Assembly: GCF_042680605.1 (NCBI RefSeq) | Contig: NZ_JBHUEE010000002.1 | Coordinates: 248,001-312,000 of the forward strand | Reading direction: 5' to 3' | Length of the DNA stretch: 64,000 bases | DNA from: Allobogoriella deserti | GTDB taxonomy: Bacteria; Actinomycetota; Actinomycetes; Actinomycetales; Actinomycetaceae | Part shown: positions 33,154 to 42,275 of the stretch, piece after piece | Layout of the letters: every line of letters starts with the position of its first letter | Numbering within the stretch: position 1 is the stretch's first letter | Made by a program: the position numbers and the translations under genes | Notes under the pieces: generated by a model | What the model was told of the DNA's origin: nothing | Seen by the model: the letters and a program-made list of their open reading frames with translations, nothing else | Databases searched by the model: none

Positions 33154-34433
33154 CTCTCCTCCCCTTCCCAGGGCAACCAGGCCCGCAGGACGAACTCGTG
33201 GCCGGCGTCCGCCGCAGGTTCGGTGCCGTGCTCAAGCGTGCCACCGGCCAGGCCTGCGCGTTCGGCCAACCCGGTCAGTCCGGTCCCGGACCCCGGTGTC
33301 GGTGCGCCGCCCGCGGCGTCGGTGAGCCGGTTGCGCACCTCCAGCGTGAGCAGACCGCCCGGCCGGCCGGAGACAGCCACGCGCACCGGCGCACCGGGGG
33401 CGTGCTTGCGCGCGTTGGTGAGCGCCTCCTGGACGATGCGGTACGCGGTGCGGGAGACGACCGGCGGCAGCGATGCGAGGCCGCTCTCCGGCAGGGAAGC
33501 CACCTCGACCTCGACCCCGGCGGCCCGGACCTCCTCGACCAGGTTCTCGAGCAGAGCGAGCGTGGGCTGTGGCGGCTCGACCGCCGCGGTGTCGTCGTCG
33601 CGCAGCACGCCGAGGACCTGACGCAGCTCGGTCAACGCCTGGCGGGCGGTGTCCTGGATGACCGTCGCGGCCTGCCGGGTCTCGTCACGGCCGAGGTCCG
33701 CGCGGTACGCGAGACCACCGGCGTGCATGGCGACGAGGGAGATCCGGTGGGCGAGCACGTCGTGCATCTCTCGGGCGATCCGGGTGCGCTCGGCGGCCTG
33801 TGCCGCCGCCACGTGCAGGGAACGTTCGCGTTCGGCGGTCAGCGCCCGGTCGTACAGGGTCGCGATGAGCTCGCGACGTGCGCCGACGTACATGCCGATC
33901 GCGGCGCAGATCGCGTAGCCGGCCACGGCGGCGAGCACCGTGACCCACAACGGCGTTCCGGACGGAACGACGAGGTACTCGTAGAGCAGACCACCCGTCA
34001 GCCACGACGCACCGACCACGGCCAACCGCACGGGATCGCGCGCCGTCGCCATCGAGACGGCGGCGAGCGTCGCAGGGCCGGCGGCGGTGACGGACACGCC
34101 CGTGGCGAGACCGGTGACCACACCGACGAGCACCGGAGCCCGCCGGCGCCAGGGCAGCAGGGCCATCACCGCCAGACCGACGGCCGCGTCGAGCACCACG
34201 AGCGGCTCCGGGCCGCCGAGCCGCGCGGCGAGGGAGCCGCGGACCACGGCGTCACCGGCCTCGAAGGCGGCGACGAGCGTGGCGCTGAAGCCGCCGATCG
34301 CGATGACGAGGACGAGGAGGTAGCGCCACACGCGGGACCAGAGCCGCAACCGTGCCCCGGTGGCCACCTCGACCGGAACCTCACGCTGTCGTCGCGACGC
34401 GGCGAGACGGGCGGACGTGACGGAAGCTCCCAC
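33150..34433 (-). CDS. Sensor histidine kinase (NarL-type, HisKA_3)
   Basis: Encodes 427 residues from the GTG at 34433. Several N-terminal membrane helices (about 30-185) form the sensor; a coiled region leads to the phospho-acceptor segment RTRIAREMHDVLAHRISLVAMHAG and an ATPase domain with RIVQEALTNARKHAPGAPV and GTGLTGLAERAGLAGG. This is the common actinobacterial DesK/NarX-like kinase. Upstream in-frame sequence overlaps the divergent TetR gene and is not coding. Translationally coupled to its regulator. The stimulus is unknown. Confidence 0.92.
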   Translation of the reverse strand: MGASVTSARLAASRRQREVPVEVATGARLRLWSRVWRYLLVLVIAIGGFSATLVAAFEAGDAVVRGSLAARLGGPEPLVVLDAAVGLAVMALLPWRRRAPVLVGVVTGLATGVSVTAAGPATLAAVSMATARDPVRLAVVGASWLTGGLLYEYLVVPSGTPLWVTVLAAVAGYAICAAIGMYVGARRELIATLYDRALTAERERSLHVAAAQAAERTRIAREMHDVLAHRISLVAMHAGGLAYRADLGRDETRQAATVIQDTARQALTELRQVLGVLRDDDTAAVEPPQPTLALLENLVEEVRAAGVEVEVASLPESGLASLPPVVSRTAYRIVQEALTNARKHAPGAPVRVAVSGRPGGLLTLEVRNRLTDAAGGAPTPGSGTGLTGLAERAGLAGGTLEHGTEPAADAGHEFVLRAWLPWEGEER

Positions 34434-34583
34434 GCTGCCCCAGGCTACGGACCGGGCCCGGCGGCGGGCTCCGCCGAACGGCTCGGCCTCGCCTCCACCC
34501 AAAGTCGGAACCGGTCCGCGTAGGGCCGTCTGCCCGTGGCCCGGGCGAACGGTCGCCGGAAGCGACAGGGCATGATGGACGGG

Positions 34584-35288
34584 ATGACCCCCAGGGAGAA
34601 GTCCTCGTCCCGCGTGCGGATGACCGGAAGCCAGCGCCGCGAGCAGCTCGTGCGCATCTCGCGCGAACTCTTCGCGTCCAAGGGTTTCGAGGGGACGTCC
34701 GTGGAAGAGATCGCCGCGCGGGCCAAGGTGTCCAAACCGGTGGTCTACGAACACTTCGGGGGGAAGGAGGGCATCTACGCCGTCGTCGTCGACCGCGAGG
34801 TGCAGACCCTGCTCGGCATGCTCACGGAGCAGCTCAGCTCCGGCGGCCATCCCAAGCTCATCGTCGAGCGGGCGGCCCTGGCCCTGCTGGACTACATCGA
34901 GGACAACACCGACGGCTTCCGGATCCTCGTGCGTGACTCCCCCGTCGCGCAGGCGACCGGAACCTTCTCCTCGCTCATCGGTGACGTGGCCAGCCAGGTC
35001 GAGCACCTGCTCGCGGAGCAGTTCCGGCTCCGGCGCCTCGACCCGGCCGCTGCGCCGATGTACGCGCAGATGCTCGTGGGGCTCATCGCGCTGACCGGCC
35101 AGTGGTGGCTGGAGGCGCGTCAGCCGGAGAAGGCCGAGGTCGCGGCGCACATCGTGAACCTGACCTGGAACGGGTTGGCCGGGCTGGAAAAGGTGCCACG
35201 TCTCTCCCGCGGGGCGCAGTCCTCGACTGCACAGCGACGTGGTGATCCCGTCGACGACCGGGGGCCCGGACCGCAACGACCGCGGTGA
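34584..35288 (+). CDS. TetR-family transcriptional regulator
   Basis: Encodes about 234 residues. The DNA-binding region is QRREQLVRISRELFASKGFE...SVEEIAARAKVSKPVVYEHFGGKEGIY (about 15-60), followed by an all-helical ligand domain (TetR_C-type, with GQWWLEAR). The C-terminal ~35 residues are disordered. Starts at 34572, 34575 or 34584 are possible; I chose 34584 as closest to the conserved region. It is divergent from the histidine kinase. No clear target gene is adjacent, so the regulon is unknown. Confidence 0.87.
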   Translation: MTPREKSSSRVRMTGSQRREQLVRISRELFASKGFEGTSVEEIAARAKVSKPVVYEHFGGKEGIYAVVVDREVQTLLGMLTEQLSSGGHPKLIVERAALALLDYIEDNTDGFRILVRDSPVAQATGTFSSLIGDVASQVEHLLAEQFRLRRLDPAAAPMYAQMLVGLIALTGQWWLEARQPEKAEVAAHIVNLTWNGLAGLEKVPRLSRGAQSSTAQRRGDPVDDRGPGPQRPR

Positions 35289-35311
35289 CGTCCGCGGCGG
35301 GCACCGCCCAC

Positions 35312-35333
35312 TTATCTCGACGTCGAGTAATCT
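35312..35333 (+). promoter_or_regulatory. MarR operator overlapping a leaderless promoter
   Basis: CTCGACGTCGAG (35316-35327) is a perfect 12-bp palindrome within TTATCTCGACGTCGAGTAAT, resembling ATCTCGA-type MarR operators. It abuts TAATCT (35328-35333), a -10 hexamer six bases before the marR ATG. The protein would thus block its own promoter. Confidence 0.65.
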
Positions 35334-35339
35334 CGGGGG

Positions 35340-35870
35340 ATGGACGCTCTGCAGCCGACCCGTGACGGGACGGTCAGCGCGCCACGGGACGAAGTCGACC
35401 GGATCGTCGAGGCGTGGCAGCGCGAACGACCCGATCTGCACCCGCTCCCCCTGCACGTCTTCTCGCGCGTGAGCCGGCTCGCGCGGCAGTTGGACCTGAC
35501 GCGCCGTCAGGCGTTCGCGGACAACGGCGTCGAAGCCTGGGAGTTCGATGTCCTCTCCGCACTGCGTCGCTCGGGAGAACCGTACGAACTGACGCCGGGG
35601 CGGCTCATCGCGGAGACGCTGGTGTCCTCGGGCACGATGACGAACCGCATCGACCGGATGGTGGCCCACGGCCTGGTGGTCCGGTCCACCGACGCCGCCG
35701 ACCGCCGGGTGGTGAAGGTCCGCCTCACCGAGGAGGGGCGAGCCCGGGTGGACGCCACCATGTCCCAGCTCCTGGCCTCGGAGCACGAACTGCTGGCGGC
35801 GTTGCCGGAGGAGACCACCGACCAGGTGATCGCGGCGCTGCGCGCCCTGCTACTCCAGTTCGAGGGCTGA
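35340..35870 (+). CDS. MarR-family transcriptional regulator
   Basis: Encodes 176 residues. The winged helix includes LTPGRLIAETLVSSGTMTNRIDRMVAHGLVVRSTDAADRRVVKVRLTEEG (about 80-135; recognition helix near SGTMTNRIDRM) with flanking dimerisation helices. The helix before it, ADNGVEAWEFDVLSALRRSG, matches the branch with a DUF-like 'W-x-FDVL' motif common in actinobacteria. The ATG at 35340 probably marks the transcript start. Likely autoregulated through the palindrome just upstream; the ligand is unknown. Confidence 0.92.
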   Translation: MDALQPTRDGTVSAPRDEVDRIVEAWQRERPDLHPLPLHVFSRVSRLARQLDLTRRQAFADNGVEAWEFDVLSALRRSGEPYELTPGRLIAETLVSSGTMTNRIDRMVAHGLVVRSTDAADRRVVKVRLTEEGRARVDATMSQLLASEHELLAALPEETTDQVIAALRALLLQFEG

Positions 35871-35970
35871 CGACGGCGCAGCGGAAGGTGGGGGCGAGGA
35901 ACGAGCACCCGCCTGCAGCGGAGCCGAGGAAGCCCGACAAACCCACCCCAGGGCTGACGACGGCGCAGCG
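35863..35970. repeat. 21-bp direct repeat flanking the marR 3' end
   Basis: Identical 21-bp segments containing GGGCTGACGACGGCGCAGCG lie at 35863-35883 (covering the marR stop codon) and 35950-35970 (just before the end of the AlkD-like gene), 87 bases apart. GGTGGG and CCCACC between them may form the terminator stem for the convergent genes. Confidence 0.7.
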
Positions 35971-35972
35971 CT

Positions 35973-36659
35973 TCAGGTGAGCGCGGTACGCGCCACCCGC
36001 CGCGCGTGCGCCCTGAGGTCCTCCCCACGCCGCCCCAAGAACTCCTCGAGGCGTGACCGGTCGACCCGACCGATCTCCCGCAGTGCGACGCCGACGTTCG
36101 TCTGCACGAAGTGCTCGGGGTCCGCGGCAAGGATCTCGCACAGCGCCAGCGGATCGTCGAGATCTCCCGCCCGGATGATCGAGAACGCGGCGGTGATCGC
36201 GGTCCGCCGATGCCAGAGGTCATCGGAGCGAGCCAGGTCCACGAGCACGTCCCGTGGCTTGTCGAGGAGGTAGCCGCCGATGACCCGCGGCGCGGCGCGG
36301 TCGATGTAGTCCCAGGTGTTGATCCGGTCGAGTCTGCGCATCCACAGTCCGTACATCGCGGCACGGTCCGCCTCGGTGCAACGTCGCGAGCGCGCCATGA
36401 AGTCCAGGATGCTCACCGCGACCATCCGCATCTCGTAGGCGTCCGACCCGAGCAGACGATCGACCTCGTCCAGCGGCATCGGGGTGCGGTCCTTGGCGAT
36501 GTCGAACACGGTCTTCATGCGGACACCGATGACCTCGGTGTGCGGGTCGGTCACCCGTTTGCGGATCTTCGCGCGCTCGGTCTCGCAGGACGCCGCCTCC
36601 AGTGCCGCGCGCACACCGTCAGCAGTCGGCCTCCCCCGTGCCTTCTCGCTCGTGCTCAC
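35973..36659 (-). CDS. DNA alkylation repair protein, AlkD-like HEAT-repeat glycosylase
   Basis: Encodes 228 residues built of HEAT-like helical repeats. Family landmarks are EVIGVRMKTVFDIAKD, YEMRMVAVSILDFMAR, INTWDYIDRAAPRVIGGYL and DDLWHRRTAITAAFSIIR, with the Trp/Asp/Arg cluster that in AlkD contacts the alkylated base. AlkD removes bulky cationic N3/N7-alkylpurines without base flipping. Substrate specificity here is inferred. It is convergent with marR; a small unassigned open frame lies upstream on the same strand. Confidence 0.85.
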   Translation of the reverse strand: MSTSEKARGRPTADGVRAALEAASCETERAKIRKRVTDPHTEVIGVRMKTVFDIAKDRTPMPLDEVDRLLGSDAYEMRMVAVSILDFMARSRRCTEADRAAMYGLWMRRLDRINTWDYIDRAAPRVIGGYLLDKPRDVLVDLARSDDLWHRRTAITAAFSIIRAGDLDDPLALCEILAADPEHFVQTNVGVALREIGRVDRSRLEEFLGRRGEDLRAHARRVARTALT

Positions 36660-36718
36660 GGCTCTACTCTGCCCGCCTCGGCGGCGTTGCCAGGACCCGA
36701 CCAGGTGATCGCGACGTC

Positions 36719-36955
36719 CTACGTCTCGAGCGTCGCTGCCAGGTCACGCAGCGTCTCCAGCTCACGCGCGACCCAGCCTTCACCGATCGAGTCGGTCCCG
36801 CGCAGGTGCGGCTTGTCGAGCAGGTGAAAGGCGAGATTCCTCAGGGACGCCGCGACCCGGAGCCAGTCGAGCTCGTGGATCGAGACCGCGCCACACCGAT
36901 CATCCCGCCGCCTCGGCGGCGTACAGCCACTGTTCCTCGAGCTCGGCGTGGACAT
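36719..36955 (-). CDS. Small hypothetical ORF, possibly a gene remnant
   Basis: This is a 78-residue open frame whose only in-frame start (ATG 36955) lies inside the 3' end of the ABC-F gene, a 56-base overlap. The last ~55 residues (SIHELDWLRVAASLRNLAFH...GWVARELETLRDLAATLE) look like a soluble amphipathic helical protein with normal codon use, while the first ~23 do not. It may be a real small protein with a misread start or the end of a decayed gene. I do not recognise it. Confidence 0.3.
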   Translation of the reverse strand: MSTPSSRNSGCTPPRRRDDRCGAVSIHELDWLRVAASLRNLAFHLLDKPHLRGTDSIGEGWVARELETLRDLAATLET

Positions 36956-38768
36956 CCTCCGCCTCGCGCGTCTCGCGGGTCAGGCGCGCCAGGGCGTCGA
37001 CGTCACCCGCGGCGGACGCGTCGGCGAGCTGCTCGTGCAGCTGCGCCACCCGGGCCGCCGCCTTCTCGAGCTGCCGCTCGACCCGCGCCATCTCCTTCTT
37101 CGCGGCGCGCCGCTCGGCGGGGCTGGGGCCGGACGCTGTCACGTCGCCGGACACGGCCCCGCCGTCCTCCGGTCCAGGGGCCTGTGCTCCGGATCCGCCC
37201 GGCGCTGCCGAGGCCTCGTCCTCCCGCCGCAACCGGAGGTACTCCTCGACGCCGCCCGGCAGGTCGCGCAGCTTGCCGTCGCCGAGCAGGGCGAGCTGGT
37301 GGTCGGTGACGCGCTCGAGCAGGTACCGGTCGTGCGAGACGACGACGAGCGTCCCCGGCCAAGAGTCCAGCAGGTCCTCGACGGCGGCGAGGGTGTCGGT
37401 GTCCAGATCGTTCGTCGGCTCGTCCAGCAGCAGCACGTTGGGTTCGTCGACGAGCAGCCGCAGTAGCTGGAGGCGGCGCCGCTCGCCACCGGACAGGTCG
37501 CGCACGGGCGTCCACGCCCGTTCGCGCGTGAACCCCAGCCGCTCGGTGAGCTGGGCGGCCGTGAGCTCCTTGCCGCCCACCTCGACCCGTGCCCGGACCT
37601 CCTCGACGGCCTCGACCACCCGCCGGTGGGCGACGGCGTCGAGTTCCTTCGCCTCCTGCGAGAGTGTGCGCACCCGGACCGTCTTGCCTCGCCGGACCCG
37701 CCCGCCGGTGGGCTCCAGGCTCCCCGCCAGCAACCGGAGCAGGGTGGTCTTGCCCGCGCCGTTGACGCCGATCAGACCGACCCGCTCTCCCGGTGCGAGA
37801 CGCCAGGTGACGTGGTCGAGCACCGTGTGCTCGCCGTCGTCGGTGGGGTAGGTGAGGCTGGCGTCCTCGAGGTCGAGGACGTCCTTGCCGAGACGGGTGG
37901 TGGCCATCCGGGTGAGCTCGAGCCGGTCCCGCGGCGGCGGTTCGTCGGCGATGAGCTCGGCCGCGGCATCCAGCCGGAACTTCGGTTTCGAGGTCCGCGC
38001 CGGAGCGCCCCGCCGTAGCCACGCGAGCTCCTTGCGCAGCAGGTTCGCGCGCTTGTCGGCAGCCGCCGCGGCACGACGCTCACGCTCGGCGCGTGCGAGG
38101 ACGTAGGCCGCATAGCCGCCGTCGTAGGCTTCCACCCGTCCCGGAACGGGCGCCCGCCCGCCGGGGCCGTCGTGCCCGGCGACGACGTCCCAGATGCGGG
38201 TGCAGACCGCGTCGAGGAACCACCGGTCGTGGGTGACGACGACGAGTGCACCACGTCCGCGGCCGAACCGGCCCTGCAGGTGACGTGCGAGCCAGTCGAC
38301 GCCTTCGACGTCGAGATGGTTCGTCGGCTCGTCGAGGACGAGCACCTCGGCGTCCTGGGTCAACGCCCGCGCCAGCGCCACCCGCCGTCGTTGACCGCCG
38401 GAGAGCGCGGAGACCTCGGCGTCGAGGCCGACGTCGGCGAGGAGACCGGCGTGTATCTCTCGCACGTGGGCCTGCGAGGCCCATTCGTGATCGGCCGCCG
38501 CGGGGTGCACGACCTCGCGGACGGTGCCGCCCGGCAGGGTATCGGATTGGCCGACGGTGACCACCCGGGTGCCGCCCGCCCGGGTGACGCGCCCCTCGTC
38601 CGGTGCCAGCGTGCCGTCGAGCAGAGCCAGCAGCGTCGACTTACCGGCGCCGTTGCGGCCCAGGACGCCCACCCGGGCGCCGTCGTCCAGCCCCAGGGAG
38701 ACGCCGGCGAGGACGGGGCGTGCCCCGCGGACGACGCCGACCGATTCCAGTCCGAGGAGGTGAGCCAT
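36900..38768 (-). CDS. ABC-F family ATPase (Uup/EttA-like)
   Basis: Encodes 622 residues with two soluble ABC domains. Domain 1: GRNGAGKSTLLAL, signature LSGGQRRRVALARAL, Walker B VLVLDEPTNHLD. Domain 2: GVNGAGKTTLLRL, LSGGERRRLQLLRLL and VLLLDEPTNDLD. An Ala/Arg-rich linker between them and a C-terminal coiled coil (ERRAAKKEMARVERQLEKAA) complete the ABC-F plan; there are no membrane helices. Members act on ribosomes in translation or antibiotic protection. The ATG at 38768 lies five bases after the upstream MFS gene, so they may be cotranscribed. Confidence 0.93.
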   Translation of the reverse strand: MAHLLGLESVGVVRGARPVLAGVSLGLDDGARVGVLGRNGAGKSTLLALLDGTLAPDEGRVTRAGGTRVVTVGQSDTLPGGTVREVVHPAAADHEWASQAHVREIHAGLLADVGLDAEVSALSGGQRRRVALARALTQDAEVLVLDEPTNHLDVEGVDWLARHLQGRFGRGRGALVVVTHDRWFLDAVCTRIWDVVAGHDGPGGRAPVPGRVEAYDGGYAAYVLARAERERRAAAAADKRANLLRKELAWLRRGAPARTSKPKFRLDAAAELIADEPPPRDRLELTRMATTRLGKDVLDLEDASLTYPTDDGEHTVLDHVTWRLAPGERVGLIGVNGAGKTTLLRLLAGSLEPTGGRVRRGKTVRVRTLSQEAKELDAVAHRRVVEAVEEVRARVEVGGKELTAAQLTERLGFTRERAWTPVRDLSGGERRRLQLLRLLVDEPNVLLLDEPTNDLDTDTLAAVEDLLDSWPGTLVVVSHDRYLLERVTDHQLALLGDGKLRDLPGGVEEYLRLRREDEASAAPGGSGAQAPGPEDGGAVSGDVTASGPSPAERRAAKKEMARVERQLEKAAARVAQLHEQLADASAAGDVDALARLTRETREAEDVHAELEEQWLYAAEAAG

Positions 38769-38773
38769 CCTCC

Positions 38774-40249
38774 TCAGTGTGCCTCGGCGACGGGGACGGG
38801 CGCCGTGTCCGGCTTGCGGAACCGGACGGCCAGCAGGGCGCACAGCACGAGCAGCCCGGCACCGACGAGGAACGACAGTCGGGTGCCACCGGCGAGTGCG
38901 TCGGCGTGGTTCGCGCCCGCCTCCTTCAACGCCGCCGAACGCACCGTCATGATGGCGACGGCGCTCGCGGTGCCGGCCGCCGCAGCGAGCTGCTGGACGG
39001 TGTTCACGGCCGCGGATCCGTGCGAGTACAGGTGCGGTTCGAGAGAACTCAGCGCCGTGGTGAACAGCGGCGTGAACATCATCGCCAGTCCCACGCTGAG
39101 GACGACGTGACCGGCGAGCGCGAGTGTCCACGGCACCCCCGGACGCACGAAGGAAAGCACCACGAACGCGGTCACGGCGATGGCGATCCCGGGCAGCACC
39201 AGTGGCCGGGGCCCGACGCGGTCGTACCAGCGGCCGACCACCGGGCCGAGGAGGCCCATGACCAGGCCGCCGGGGAGCACGACGAGGCCGGACGCCAGCG
39301 GCGTCATGCCGAGCGAGTCCTGGAGCAGCAGCGGCAGCAGGATGATCACGCCGAACAGCGAGATCATGCACACCACCATGGCAGTCAGCGTGGTGCTGAA
39401 CTGACCCGAGGTGAACACGCGCATGTCCATCAGCACGCGGTCCCCGCCCTGGAGACGCCGCTGGCGCAGCACGAACAGGGCGAGGAAGACGACGCCGACC
39501 GCCAGGATCGGCAACGGCGGGAGCACGGGCTCGTGGTCGACGGACTCGCCCAGGCTGGACAGTCCGTAGACGAGGCCACCGAAGCCGAACGCCGCCAGCA
39601 CCGGCGAGATCGGGTCGAGGTGGACGTCCTCACGCACGGTCACATCCCGGACCATGATGGTGCCGACGACCAGCGCGATCAGCGCGATGGGAAGCACGGT
39701 CGCGAAGACGCCGCGCCACCCGAACAGCCCGACCAGCCCGCCGGAGAAGGTCGGGCCGAGTGCCGGGGCGGCCGAGATGACCAGACCGACGTTGCCCATG
39801 ATCTGGCCCCGCCGTCCGACCGGCACGATGGTCATGATCGTCGTCATCAGCAGCGGCATCATCACGGCAGTGCCGCTCGCCTGGACCACACGGCCGGCGA
39901 GCAGGGCCGAGAAGCTGGGCGCGAGCGCCGCCAGGAGCGTGCCCACGGAGAACAGCCCCATCGCGATGATGAAGGTGATCCGGGTACCGAGCCGCTGCAG
40001 GACGAACCCCGAGGCGGGGATGACCACGGCCATGGTGAGCATGAACGCGGTCGTCAGCCACTGACCGGTGCTCGCCGTGATGTCCAGATCGTCCATGATC
40101 GGCCGCAGCGCCACGGCCATCGTGGTCTCGTTGAGGATGACGACGAACGCCGAGGCGAGCAGCAGACCGATGACGATCACGTGTTGGCGGGGAAGCTTCT
40201 CCGCATCCGCCTGGCCCGCGGGCGGGTCGTCACGCGTTGTCGTATCCAT
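38774..40249 (-). CDS. MFS multidrug exporter, DHA2 (EmrB/QacA) family
   Basis: Encodes 491 residues with about 14 hydrophobic helices, as expected for DHA2 drug:proton antiporters. Helix 1 carries NETTMAVALRPIMDDLDI, the family motif D1-like segment, and helix 5 holds the antiporter motif C-like GNVGLVISAAPALGPTFSG. It sits directly upstream of the ABC-F gene on the same strand, a pairing that could couple drug efflux with ribosome protection. RBS GAGGAG precedes the ATG at 40249. The substrate is unknown. Confidence 0.92.
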   Translation of the reverse strand: MDTTTRDDPPAGQADAEKLPRQHVIVIGLLLASAFVVILNETTMAVALRPIMDDLDITASTGQWLTTAFMLTMAVVIPASGFVLQRLGTRITFIIAMGLFSVGTLLAALAPSFSALLAGRVVQASGTAVMMPLLMTTIMTIVPVGRRGQIMGNVGLVISAAPALGPTFSGGLVGLFGWRGVFATVLPIALIALVVGTIMVRDVTVREDVHLDPISPVLAAFGFGGLVYGLSSLGESVDHEPVLPPLPILAVGVVFLALFVLRQRRLQGGDRVLMDMRVFTSGQFSTTLTAMVVCMISLFGVIILLPLLLQDSLGMTPLASGLVVLPGGLVMGLLGPVVGRWYDRVGPRPLVLPGIAIAVTAFVVLSFVRPGVPWTLALAGHVVLSVGLAMMFTPLFTTALSSLEPHLYSHGSAAVNTVQQLAAAAGTASAVAIMTVRSAALKEAGANHADALAGGTRLSFLVGAGLLVLCALLAVRFRKPDTAPVPVAEAH

Positions 40250-40388
40250 CGAACTCCTCGGTCGGCAGGGTGGAGCCGCCGCGACGCTGCGCACGACCGT
40301 CAAAGGAACCAGCAACCATCTTCGGCCATTCCCGGCCGGCGGTCGAGATGTTTCCGCAGGTGGGATACGCGACAGCCGGAGCGTCTCG

Positions 40389-41321
40389 TCAGCCGCGTCC
40401 GACGTGCTCGATGACCCGCGCCCCCGGAACCGGACCGGTGGCCACCTGGATCTCGTCCGCGACCTCGGCGCCGCGCAGCACGTCCGCGACGCTGGAGGCG
40501 TGCGGAGCGTCCAGGGCCAGTGCCGCGACCGTCGGCCCGGAGCCGGAGACGACGGCGGCCAGCGCGCCGGCACGGTCGGCGGCGGCCAGGACGTCGGCCA
40601 GGCCCGGCCGGAGCGAGACCGCCGCCTGCTCGAGGTCGTTGTGCAACGTCCGGGCCAGGACGAGAGGGTCGGCGCTGAGCAGCGCGGAGACGACCTCCCC
40701 CCCGTGGCGCGCGTCGTCCTCGTCGTCGGCCCCCGGACCGTCGCCGGTGAGCGCGTCGAACTCGGCGAAGACCTCCGGGGTGGACAGGCCCTCGTCCTGG
40801 ATGGCGAGGACCCAGTGGTACTGGCCTCGGCTCATCACGGGGCTGATGAGATCACCGCGCCCGGTTCCCATGGCGGACATCCCGGTCAGGGCGAACGGGA
40901 CGTCGGCGCCGAGCTCGGCGGCGAGTTCGGCCAGCTCCTCGCGGCCCAGCCCGGTACCCCAGAGCTGGTCGCACGCGATGAGCGTGGCCGCAGCGTCCGC
41001 GGAGCCGCCCGCCATGCCCCCGGCCACCGGGACCTGCTTGGTGATGCTCAGGTGCACGCCGCTGTCCTCGCCGGCGGTCTCCCGCAGCAGCTCGGCCGCC
41101 CGCACCGCGAGGTTCTCGCGGCCGGTGGCCAGGTCCGCGCCGCGTCCGTGCAGTTCGGCGCTGATGTCCTCGGCGGGGCGGGCGATGACGTCCTCGTACA
41201 GCGAGACGGCCTGGAACACGGTCTCCAGCGGGTGGTAACCGTCCTCCCGAGGCAGCCCGGCGCGCAGCGTCAGGTTGATCTTGCCCGGTGCCCTGACGTG
41301 CACCGCACGGAGTCCGGTCAC
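40389..41321 (-). CDS. ispE: 4-diphosphocytidyl-2-C-methyl-D-erythritol kinase
   Basis: Encodes 310 residues of the GHMP kinase fold. It phosphorylates CDP-ME in the MEP isoprenoid pathway. APGKINLTLRAG is the N-terminal lysine motif, KQVPVAGGMAGGSADAAAT the ATP-binding glycine loop, and AAVVSGSGPTVAAL the C-terminal motif. An acidic insert GPGADDEDDARHG lies mid-protein. GTG at 41321 overlaps the ksgA stop (GTGA), the conserved ksgA-ispE pairing. Confidence 0.96.
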   Translation of the reverse strand: MTGLRAVHVRAPGKINLTLRAGLPREDGYHPLETVFQAVSLYEDVIARPAEDISAELHGRGADLATGRENLAVRAAELLRETAGEDSGVHLSITKQVPVAGGMAGGSADAAATLIACDQLWGTGLGREELAELAAELGADVPFALTGMSAMGTGRGDLISPVMSRGQYHWVLAIQDEGLSTPEVFAEFDALTGDGPGADDEDDARHGGEVVSALLSADPLVLARTLHNDLEQAAVSLRPGLADVLAAADRAGALAAVVSGSGPTVAALALDAPHASSVADVLRGAEVADEIQVATGPVPGARVIEHVGRG

Positions 41322-42232
41322 GGGGACAGACTGCCACGGGATGTCTCGCCGGTGCCCGCGCTGTGCCGGCCTTGTTCGGCGATCGCCGCGAACTCGGTGA
41401 TGGCAAGCCGTTCCCCACGCAGGGTCGGGTCGAGGCCGGCGGCGCGGATCGTCTCCTCGGCTCTGGCGGCCGAGCCTGCCCAACCGGCGAGCGCCGCGCG
41501 CAGCGTCTTCCGCCGCTGGGCGAATGCGGCGTCGACGACGGCGAAGACGGCCTCGCGTGGTGCGGCCGTGTCCGGTGGGCCGCGCCGGGTCAGACGCACG
41601 AGCGCGGAGTCGACGTTGGGCACGGGCCAGAAGACACTGCGCCCGATCGTGCCGGCCCGTGCCGCCTCCGCGTACCAGGCCGTCTTGGCCGACGGGACGC
41701 CGTAGGTGCGCGTGCCGGGCGGGGCCGCGATGCGGTCGGCCACCTCGGCCTGCACCATGACGAGGGCCTCGCGCACGCTCGGCAGGTGCTCCAGCGCGGT
41801 GAGGAGCACGGGCACCGCCACGTTATAGGGCAGGTTGGCGACGAGCTTGTCCGGTGGCGGGGCTCCACCGGGCAGCATGTCCGGTCCGGTCAGGCTCAAC
41901 GCGTCGGCGTGGAGCACGTGCAGCCGGCCGGCGGCCTCGGGCATCCGCTCGGCGACGGTGCCGGGCAGCGCGGCGGCGAGGGCGGGGTCGATCTCGACGG
42001 CGACCACCTCGGCCCCCGCCTCCACCAGGGCGAGGGTGAGCGATCCGAGCCCGGGGCCGATCTCGAGGACGACGTCGCCCGGCCCCACGTCTGCGGCCGT
42101 GACGATCCGCCGCACGGTCCCGGCGTCGTGAACGAAGTTCTGCCCCAGCGTCTTGGTGGGCCGCACACCGAGCGCGTCGGCGAGGCGGCGGATGTCGGCG
42201 ATGCCGAGCAGCCCGGGCTGAGGTGAGGTCAC
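41318..42232 (-). CDS. rsmA: 16S rRNA (adenine1518-N6/1519-N6)-dimethyltransferase
   Basis: Encodes 304 residues. RPTKTLGQNFVHD is the KsgA N-terminal motif, VVLEIGPGLGSLTLALV binds SAM, and KLVANLPYNVAVPVLL is the catalytic NLPY motif (motif IV). The C-terminal helical domain with FAQRRKTLRAAL is intact. It dimethylates two adenines in helix 45 during 30S maturation. It is divergent from arsR, with the divergent promoters in about 55 bases, and couples to ispE downstream. Confidence 0.97.
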   Translation of the reverse strand: MTSPQPGLLGIADIRRLADALGVRPTKTLGQNFVHDAGTVRRIVTAADVGPGDVVLEIGPGLGSLTLALVEAGAEVVAVEIDPALAAALPGTVAERMPEAAGRLHVLHADALSLTGPDMLPGGAPPPDKLVANLPYNVAVPVLLTALEHLPSVREALVMVQAEVADRIAAPPGTRTYGVPSAKTAWYAEAARAGTIGRSVFWPVPNVDSALVRLTRRGPPDTAAPREAVFAVVDAAFAQRRKTLRAALAGWAGSAARAEETIRAAGLDPTLRGERLAITEFAAIAEQGRHSAGTGETSRGSLSP

Positions 42233-42275
42233 CCGGTGAGGGTACGAGGTCGTGACGGTGCCGACCTGTCCGGTC

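Noticed and set aside
34434..35786. Upstream extension of the histidine kinase frame
   Set aside because: It overlaps the divergent TetR and MarR genes and has no conserved sequence; the GTG at 34433 fits the kinase.
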